A stretch of 64,000 nt of DNA from Zingiber officinale (Eukaryota; Streptophyta; Magnoliopsida; Zingiberales; Zingiberaceae). The translations under genes and the position numbers were made by a program. Under the pieces are notes generated by a model, which ran no database searches, was not told the DNA's origin, and saw only the letters and a list, made by a program, of their open reading frames with translations. Positions 56,907 through 64,000 of the stretch are shown piece after piece. The stretch's first letter is position 1; the number at the start of each line of letters is the position of its first letter. The stretch covers positions 66,748,239-66,812,238 of the forward strand of contig NC_056005.1 in NCBI RefSeq assembly GCF_018446385.1, read 5' to 3'.

Positions 56907-58415
56907 ATGTCCAATATTTTGAAGAGATTGCGCAAAGGAGGTGGTGGATCTAGTGGAGACAAAGAGAAGGAGCCATCAAGAGACAAAGGAAAACAACCAG
57001 TGAAGGGCAAAGGCAAAAGGACTTCACGCGACGAAGGTAATGACAATGAATTCAATATTGTGTTCAGAAACGATGATCAAGTAACTAGATTTGCAATTCT
57101 TGTCAATAGAAAGATAGTGTGTACTAGATATATGGACCCAACTGTTCTTGATATGCTTGGAATTAGGGAAGATGTAGATTTGATGATTGGGTTTTTGGAT
57201 TGGAGTGATATTATGTACACACATTTGCCTACATATCCTCGTCTTGTTTTGGAATTTTTAAGTTCATTGGATGTCCATTTTACTAATGAAGATGATTATT
57301 ATGGAAAAATCTCTTTTAGATTAATGAATCAAGAATTTCTATGGGCATTTAGTGACTTTAATTCTTGTTTTGGAATAACCACCGGTAGCCCTCGTAGGTT
57401 TGACCCAAGGTTTAATTGGAATCATTTTTGGAATGCAATAACTGGGTTAGATCAACCTTATGAGCCTTCAAGAGCTAAGGCCTCCCATATGCAAAACCCC
57501 ATCTTTAGGTATCTACATAGAGTCATGAGTAAAACTATTTTTGGTAGGGGAGAGAGTGATGGGGTGGTTAAGAAGATAGAGCTTTATGCTTTATGGGCTA
57601 TGCTTTATAAGGTTGAATTTGACTCTGGTTTTCATTTTGTTCAAACCTTATTGAGATCAGCTAGGGCATCATCGGGATCAATTGTTTTTGGTGGTTTGAT
57701 TACCCGAATAGCTTGTAATTTAAATCTTGATGTTGATGGGTTGGAAATAATTCATGGTAATGACATGATTGACATTGATACATGTCTTGCTATGAAAATG
57801 ATCGTTCGGGATGAGAATGGTTTCGCGTTTCCTAGGAGGAATGGTTCTCCTTTACCCCTTCCTTTTCCTGAACGAACTACTATTCGTAACCGGGCTAATT
57901 GGGTAATTTCTGAGTTAGATTTTGAGGATAACCCTTCTATACCTGGAGACACTGAGCCACATAATGAACCCTCGTCATCTGGACATACGCAGCCTTCTAG
58001 TTTTATGGAGCCTGCTAGGCATTCTTTTGCATATGGCACGGGATCTTCTAGGTTTGATTTTTCAGATTTTCGTACGTCTCTAGAATCACTTCATGAGAAG
58101 CAAGATGCCCAACGAAAAATGTTGGAGGGTCGCTTCTCTTTATCTGATGATCAGTTTAGGGAGGTACAAAATCATTTTCAGTTTACGAGGAATTTTCAAG
58201 GTCAAGTGGCTGAGTTTGTGCAGGATTATGATACTGATCAGGCTAGGATGAGAGATTTTATGCAGAGCATGACACTTACTAGCCAACAAGTAGATGCTTT
58301 ATATGAGTATCATAGATCCTTGGGTGAGATTCCAGGTTTTCCTAGTTTTCCTATTGGCCAACCACGTCGTAGGCCCCCTTTTCCTCATCCACCTCCACCT
58401 CCTCCACCATATTGA
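56907..58415 (+). CDS. ATHILA ORF1-family protein, unit 2 (502 aa, intact)
   Basis: The N-terminus is short, basic and Gly/Lys/Ser-rich (residues 1-45, KRLRKGGGGSSGDKEKEPSR), suggesting nucleic-acid binding or disorder. The central part (about 50-330) matches the ATHILA ORF-1 family: CTRYMDPTVLDMLGI, THLPTYPRLVLEFLSSLDVH, FRLMNQEFLWAFSDFNSCFG, NPIFRYLHRVMSKTIFGRGE, LYALWAMLYKVEFDSGFHFV. The C-terminus is helical and Gln-rich, then Pro-rich (RRRPPFPHPPPPPPPY). There is no signal peptide or membrane segment, so it is not envelope-like. Function of the family is unknown. The splice acceptor at 56330 suggests expression from a spliced RNA. Confidence 0.88.
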   Translation: MSNILKRLRKGGGGSSGDKEKEPSRDKGKQPVKGKGKRTSRDEGNDNEFNIVFRNDDQVTRFAILVNRKIVCTRYMDPTVLDMLGIREDVDLMIGFLDWSDIMYTHLPTYPRLVLEFLSSLDVHFTNEDDYYGKISFRLMNQEFLWAFSDFNSCFGITTGSPRRFDPRFNWNHFWNAITGLDQPYEPSRAKASHMQNPIFRYLHRVMSKTIFGRGESDGVVKKIELYALWAMLYKVEFDSGFHFVQTLLRSARASSGSIVFGGLITRIACNLNLDVDGLEIIHGNDMIDIDTCLAMKMIVRDENGFAFPRRNGSPLPLPFPERTTIRNRANWVISELDFEDNPSIPGDTEPHNEPSSSGHTQPSSFMEPARHSFAYGTGSSRFDFSDFRTSLESLHEKQDAQRKMLEGRFSLSDDQFREVQNHFQFTRNFQGQVAEFVQDYDTDQARMRDFMQSMTLTSQQVDALYEYHRSLGEIPGFPSFPIGQPRRRPPFPHPPPPPPPY

Positions 58416-58453
58416 TTTCATCGGGACGATGAAAAGTTTAAGTCTGGGGGGTG
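58416..58453 (+). other. Hairpin + internal polypurine module, unit 2
   Basis: TTTCATCG (58416-58423), GGA, CGATGAAA (58427-58434), then TTTAAGTCTGGGGGG. Confidence 0.88.
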
Positions 58454-59429
58454 TCATGTACTGTTTAGTTTGGTTTTCAGTTTTTGGTTTTTGTTAGTTT
58501 TTCATGTTGGTTCTTATTTTCATTGCTTGTTGCTTTATTTTGCTTGTTTTTGAAATAATCATGGCAAAAATTTTTTTGAGAACATCAAATCTTCACTTAT
58601 ATGCTTTCTTGGATTCAAGTGAAATGTTAGCACGATTATTGTCTCGATTCATGATGTTCGCATGATGCTACTAGTAAACTTTGTGTAGTTCTTTTTTCTA
58701 TCTTGGGAAGCATTAATAAGCTAAGAATCTTATGGTGATGAGTTTTAGTTTTGGTTCAACCTTAAGGATTTTATCTTCACTACACTTGTGCTTGATGCTT
58801 GAACAGTTGATGTCATTGAAATAGTCATGATTCATCTTGTTTGCTTAGTACTTGGTTTCCATGGTGATCTCTCAACTTTCATTTTGGTTACTGGATGAGG
58901 CTCAAATCATTAAAGCTTATTTGGAAAAATCAAAATATCCCAACATGTGTGCTAAAAGTACATTTGTGAATAAGTTTTGCACAATGCAAACACTTATAAA
59001 AAAAAAAAACAATAAGGGATATAAAAAACAGTTGTCATGAGTGGAATCTAGCAAGTCACCCCTTTGAGATCGAGTTAGGTTACTGGGGAAATGACTGTTT
59101 AGTTTCTCTTGAGATTGAGCACACCTTTGAGACCTTGGGTTAGTTGAGAAATATGAACCAAGTGAACGGTAAGTAAGTGCCTATCACTGGTTCCTTGTCT
59201 TTCACTGGAAACATTAGGAATTCAAATTTGATAACGACTTGACTAGGACATGGATTGAAACTTGAAGGGTGTTGAGTTACTTTTACACTGCGCACAAGAT
59301 TCTTATGTTTGAACCATACTTTACTTGTTTCTATGATCAAGCTTGTTAATGAAACTTTTTGTTAGAGTTAGGAAAGTGCACTGGGTTTTATGAATGTGTT
59401 GTAGAACATATGAATTTAGACTGTAGCAT
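58454..59429 (+). other. Conserved non-coding 3' region, unit 2
   Basis: Near-identical to 50899-51874; no credible ORF. Confidence 0.8.
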
Positions 59430-59467
59430 TTTGCTTGAGGACAAGCAAAGGTCTAAGTCTGGGGGTG
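59430..59467 (+). other. Hairpin + terminal polypurine module, unit 2
   Basis: TTTGCTTG (59430-59437), AGGA, CAAGCAAA (59442-59449), then GGTCTAAGTCTGGGGGTG before LTR3. Confidence 0.9.
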
Positions 59468-61066
59468 TGATGTGTGAAATTATATACTCTTTTATGCATG
59501 TTTTTACGCACATTTACATACTTTGAGCATGCTTGATCTATGCATTTTTATACTTCCAGCTTTCCTTTTAGCATATTTACTCTTTTGGTTCGGAGATCTG
59601 CTTTTGGTGCATTTTCTGTACACAGGAGTCGATTTGGTGAAGAATCTACATCTTTGGGCATGCATTGGAGGAAACGAAAGGAGAAAGCACCGGGCCGTGT
59701 ACCTCACACGGCCATGCACTGGGATGGAGCTCGGGCCGTGTGGAGTTTGGCACCAACAGAAGAGGAAGATGACATGGCCGTGTGGACCTCGCAGTGTCAA
59801 GATTTGAAGCCAACTGGGCGAAGCCTTACATGGCCGTGTGGATCTCAGCCGTGTGAGACTTCCAGAGACCAGCGGTGTGGCCGTATGCACCCACGTGTAG
59901 CATTTCGAGCGAAGGGTTACGGCCGTGTGGAGTCACACGTGCAGCTTTTGGCGAGGGAATGGTGACATGGCCGTGAATCTCACACTACTGTCACGGGCCG
60001 TGTATGCGCCGATTCTCCTCTATTTAAACCCTTCTTCATGAATTGAAAGGGATCTCCCCCTTTGGGAGAAAGCAAGATTTGGTGGTTTCCTCCCATTCTT
60101 GGGAGGATTGGGCGATTCTAAAGGAGATCTCGACGATTTCGACTCGGGCGAGGATTGGATCCGAAGACAAGGCTTCTTCGTAGATAAGTTTTCTTTTCCC
60201 CTCTTCTTGTTTTCTTGGATTGGGGATTCAAGGAAAGCTTGTAATCTCTATTTCTTCAGATTTTCTTCCTCGATTCATGGAGTAGATCTTGTATTCTAGG
60301 ATTAAGGGAGTATTTGTATGATGGATTGATGTAATCTCTTATGGATTTGCCATTTTCTTGTTTCAATGACATTATCTTGCTTGTATCAATTAGATCTTGA
60401 ATGATTGATGGTGATTTGTGATTAATTCTCATTCTTGATTGATTGTTTGGATTTCTTATGGACTTTGTAAAGATAAACTCTCACTCGATCATCCGAGGGA
60501 TCCACGTGACAGGTGTAAGCCCGTGTAAGGACGTTTGAGAGATAATCTTGAAGAGGAAATAGGGATATTCAAGAGAGTAGGATGGATTTTATGATTAGCT
60601 TCTTGTATCTTGATAGATTAATGAGTCGTGGGCTTCTACGTTGATATCCGAGGAAGGCATAGTAATAGGTGCACTTCTGTGTAAGGACAACATATGTTCA
60701 TGTCTAATTAATCCTATTTAGATACATTTCTCAGTCCTTAGCCGGTTGTCTATTGCAAGAGGGAACCGGCAACTTTCTACATGTTTGGCAATTGAGGGAT
60801 AAGAATTGGTGAATCATTTACATTCAAGAAATCTTACAAAGAAACCGAAACTCCTAGAATCTTCCTTTATCATAACCCAAAACTCTAAACTCTTGTTTGT
60901 TGATCTTTAATATTAGATTTGATTACCTTTACTTTGCTTTTGAAACAATTGGATAGTTGTTTAGCTAATTCGCATTGAGACATTTCTAGTGCTTATTCCA
61001 GTCCCTGTGGATACGATAATCTTTTATATTACTTGCGACATTTCCGTACACTTGCGGAGAGTAACA
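59468..61066 (+). mobile_element. LTR3 of Athila-like array A
   Basis: TGATGTGTGAAATT..GAGAGTAACA, 1599 bp. Nearly identical to LTR2 except for a dense cluster of small indels at about 59790-60150, centred on the palindrome array. TATTTAAA at about 60021. Confidence 0.92.
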
Positions 61067-61071
61067 ACTGG
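61067..61071 (+). other. Target-site duplication, right (ACTGG)
   Basis: ACTGG immediately after LTR3. Discounting one copy restores the phase of the host gag frame. Confidence 0.9.
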
Positions 61072-61583
61072 CGACAGGACAGCAGCAGAGTAGTCGTAGT
61101 CGGTCAGGTCAGGGTACTTCTAGGGTATCTCGTGGGCCTCAGAAGTCAAGGCGGTCTTCTTCAGGACGTTCCCGATTTTCTTGGCAGAACCGGCAACCAC
61201 CTTCTAGTGATACTCACTGTTTCAGATGTGGGTCCAGAGATCACCTCACCCCAGCTTGCTCTCTGGGATAGCCAGTTTGCTTTTATTGCAAACTGGCTGG
61301 GCACCAGAGCCGAGATTGTCAGCTGAAGGCTCAGCACACGGCTTCCGGAGGGTCTGGTCAGAGGGGACAGTCTAGTCAGACGGGGGGATATCGAGGAGGG
61401 CAGAAAGCCCAATCTTCACATCGTCAGCAGGGGATAGCTTCACCTGCAGCAGCGGCATTTGGCATGCTTGGACAGGAGTACTCCAGTGCTTCCATAGCAC
61501 CCCAGAGTTCTGTTCCAGGACCTTATTATCCGACGCAGGGGCAGTATCAGATGCAGCCTCAGCCTCTAGGCCAGTTAGTGATC
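61068..61583 (+). pseudogene. Del/Tekay-like Gag, nucleocapsid part (after nested insertion)
   Basis: Continues the frame of 43692-44423 once one ACTGG copy is discounted. A Ser/Arg/Gln-rich basic linker leads to two CX2CX4HX4C knuckles, CFRCGSRDHLTPAC (about 61220) and CFYCKLAGHQSRDC (about 61278). An in-frame TAG (61269-61271) lies between them. A frameshift near 61583 separates it from the protease frame. Confidence 0.85.
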
Positions 61584-61699
61584 GGCACAGTATCAGTCAC
61601 CGTCCTCTCAGTCTTCTCTGGCACATTATCCAGCACTGCCTCAGTGGCAGGCTTCTGCCCAACCGCAGCAGCCGCTGGCAGCGTTACCACCTCCTCCTC

Positions 61700-64000
61700 T
61701 GCCAGAGACTGGACGTATTCATGCGATTACCAGAGAAGATGCGCAGCGAGCCGACAGATCCGTTTTCCGCGATACGATTTCCATTTATGCATTTTCTGCT
61801 GATATATTGATTGATACTGGTAGCTCGCACTCTTTTATATCCCGTACCATTATGCGGGAGATTGGTAGATTACCTACTTTTAGACTGCAGCGACTGACCG
61901 TCTCCCTACCGTACCGTAATACTTTAGACGTCACCCAGGAGGTCAGAGGTTGCCCGTTAGACTTTGGCAACATGATACTTACGGTAGATCTTCTAGTATT
62001 GGAGATGGTCGAGTTTGATATCATTCTTGGCATGGATTGGCTGTCAGTATATCATGCTACCGTTGATTGCCAGACGAGGGTGGTCACCTTCCGGCGTTCG
62101 AACCAGCCCTCGTGGAGTTTCACTGGCATCAGAGACGATGGCATCTCTATTATTTCGGCGATCCAGGCGCAGAAGCTACTGTCTCACGACTGTCACGGTT
62201 TCCTATTATCTCTGATTAGTACTGAAGACAGCAGTAATTCACAACTCTCCGACGTTCCTGTGGTCCGTGAGCACCCGGATGTATTTCCTGAGGAGCTACC
62301 TGGTTTGCCTCCCAGAAGGCCAGTGGAGTTCGCTATTGAGCTGATTCGGTGAACCGCGCCGACATCAAAAGCTCCTTATCGTATGACACCAAAAGAGTTG
62401 AACGAGCTGAAGGTTCAACTCCAGGAGCTTTTAGACAGGGGATTCATTCGCCCTAGTGTTTCTCCATGGGGTTCTTCGGTATTATTTGTCAAGAAAAAGG
62501 ACGGCACTATGAGGCTATGTATTGACTATAGACAGCTGAATGCAGTTACCGTCAGAAATAAATATCCTTTACCACGGATCGAGGATTTGTTTGATCAGCT
62601 CAGAGGTACATCAGTGTATTCTAAGATTGATCTGCGATCCGGATATCATCAGTTGAGGGTCAGAGACTCAGATATCCAGAAGACAGCTTTCCGTACGAGA
62701 TACGGTCATTATGAGTTTTTGGTAATGCCATTTGGGCATACCAATGCTCCAGCAGTGTTTATGGACTTGATGAACCGTATTTTTCTGGAGTATCTGGATC
62801 AGTTTGTTATCGTTTTCATTGATGACATATTGGTCTACTCGCATTCCGAGGAGGAGCATGCACAACATCTTCGTATAGTCTTGGAGACGCTTAGACGACA
62901 TCAGCTGTACGCGAAGTTCAGCAAGTGTGCATTCTGGTTATCCTCAGTCGGTTTTCTGGGACATGTGGTCTCAAGCAGAGGTATTTCAGTAGATCCTCAG
63001 AAGATCGAGGCTGTCACCAGTTGGGAGCAGCCGAAATTAGTACAGGAGATCCACAGTTTTCTGGGACTAGCAGGATATTACAGACGATTCGTCGAGGGTT
63101 TCTCGCATATTGCTATGCCGTTGACACGTCTTACCAGGATAGGCGTGAAGTTTACGTGGTTCGAGGATTGTGAAACCAGCTTTCAGGTGCTGAAGCGGAG
63201 ATTAGTGTCGGCTCCAGTTTTGGTTTTACCTTCTGGAGAGGATGGATTTGTACTCTACACCGACGCGTCTCTTCAGGGTTTGGGCGCTGTTCTGATGCAG
63301 CACGGCAGAGTAGTCTCTTATGCTTCTCGTCAGCTGAAGGAGCATGAGAAGAACTACCTAGTTCATGACTTGGAGTTAGCTGCCATTATCTTTGCTCTGA
63401 AGCTTTAGCGGCATCATTTATACGGTATTACATTTGAGATTCTCACTGATCATAAGAGTCTCAAATATATTTTCACTCAGAAGGAGCTTAATCTCCGACA
63501 GAGGAGATGGATGGAGTTCCTGAAGGACTACGATTGTACCATTAGCTACCACCTGGGGAAAGCTAATGTGGTTGCCGATGCACTCAGCAGGAAGTCCAGA
63601 GGGACTTTGGCTTGCCACCGAGTTTCAGTTACTGACTTGGTTTAGGGTTTCTCTGAGTTAGATCTTAAGGAGCAGGGACCGACAGAGCAGGTTATTATGG
63701 TTACCATGGTTGCTCAGTCGTCGATCAGGACGAGGATCCGAGAGGCCCAGGCTGGTGATCAGTATTTGCAGTTCATTAGTAGTCAGATAGCTTCTGGGCA
63801 GCTGACCGAGTTTACACGAGACGAAGAGGGTATTATATACTTCCGAGACAGATTATGCGTACCTCAGTCTCATCCGGTCTTAAAGGAGCTACTTCAGGAG
63901 GCTCATCGTTCTCGATTTGCGATCCATCCATGCGGGACCCGTATGTATCGAGACTTGAGGCGTTCCTATTGGTGGAACGATATGAAGAAAGACATCGCGG
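61700..64000 (+). pseudogene. Del/Tekay-like pol: protease, RT, RNase H, integrase start
   Basis: One continuous frame with three stops: TGA 62350, TAG 63406 and TAG 63643. Protease active site LIDTGSSHSFIS at about 61807; IILGMDWL near 62020. [20 protein letters not shown] (62488-62540), the catalytic FIDDILVYS (about 62815), [20 protein letters not shown]. RNase [17 protein letters not shown] and [11 protein letters not shown]. Then [11 protein letters not shown] and VVADALSRK, and the integrase HHCC zinc motif beginning HRSRFAIHP, cut by the window edge. RT before integrase confirms gypsy order. Confidence 0.95.

Larger units (their letters stand above)
44441..61066 (+). mobile_element. 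Athila-like element A array: LTR-int-LTR-int-LTR
   Basis: Three LTRs (44441-46031, 51913-53557, 59468-61066) separate two near-identical internal regions. The outer ends carry a perfect 5-bp duplication ACTGG (44436-44440, 61067-61071), so the whole array descends from one integration. Each unit has a tRNA-Asp PBS, an intact gag-protease ORF, a palindrome spacer, an ATHILA ORF1-family ORF, two hairpin-purine modules and no RT, RNase H or integrase. LTR2 and LTR3 share variants that LTR1 lacks (for example near 45090-45220). Unequal crossing-over between the LTRs of one element on sister or homologous chromatids explains the structure best. Confidence 0.92.
40158..64000 (+). mobile_element. 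Del/Tekay-like Ty3/gypsy element, interrupted, 3' end off-window
   Basis: 5' LTR 40158-43095, iMet PBS, gag 43337-44423, nested Athila-like array 44441-61066, then gag zinc knuckles, protease, RT, RNase H and integrase start to 64000. Long LTRs, an iMet PBS and two zinc knuckles suit the Del/Tekay chromovirus clade; the chromodomain expected at the integrase end is beyond the window. 5' flank GATTC (40153-40157) is the candidate duplication. Confidence 0.9.

Noticed and set aside
1-64000. tRNA, rRNA or microRNA genes
   Set aside because: I saw only PBS sequences complementary to tRNA ends; no cloverleaf or rRNA stretch was recognised, and I cannot run a covariance search.

Overview
The window is repeat-rich intergenic DNA from a flowering plant with a large genome. 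The evidence is intron-split fragments of plant genes, En/Spm (CACTA) transposases, and Ty1/copia and Ty3/gypsy LTR elements primed by plant-type tRNA-iMet or tRNA-Asp sites. I see no intact host gene. Lineage within angiosperms is not decided; the GGCGCC-rich LTR style reminds me weakly of ginger-family DNA. Nearly every base can be placed in one of three nests.

Nest 1 (1-13067): a Ty1/copia element (7611-13067, 5' part off-window) was hit by a CACTA transposon whose end lies at 7610. The CACTA carries exon-intron fragments of at least three unrelated host genes (Alfin-like PHD factor, hnRNP-Q/LIF2-like RNA-binding protein, CBSX3-like CBS-domain protein), all on the minus strand. A minus-strand Del/Tekay-like gypsy element (LTR 1904-4650) then landed inside a CBSX3 intron. 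Next to its LTR lies an expanded array of four primer-binding-site-like motifs.

Middle (13068-23751): an unassigned spacer with a candidate minus-strand TATA promoter, then a decayed autonomous-type CACTA (left end 13815) with TNP2, DUF4218, DUF4216 and Transposase_24 remnants. A ~112-bp tandem repeat (22110-23545) and a gypsy integrase tail follow.

Nest 2 (23752-40106): a minus-strand LTR (TGTTGG...CCAACA) split by an old Athila-like element (24490-39142), itself split by a pol-less SIRE-like copia element (29836-34159, 5-bp TSD CTATT).

Nest 3 (40158-64000): a second, plus-strand Del/Tekay-like element, interrupted inside gag by a young 16.6-kb Athila-like array LTR-internal-LTR-internal-LTR (44441-61066, TSD ACTGG). 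The host element resumes at 61067 and runs through protease, RT, RNase H and into the integrase at the window edge.

The two Athila-like subfamilies are the most notable content. Both carry gag-protease plus an ATHILA ORF1-family protein and lack any RT, RNase H or integrase. Both carry two hairpin + polypurine modules (AGGA-type loops, one with compensated stem changes) about 1 kb apart. Both also carry subfamily-specific palindrome arrays, found upstream of the LTR TATA box and again in the internal spacer. Three other, unrelated LTR families here also have GC-rich palindromes upstream of their TATA boxes, each with its own motif.
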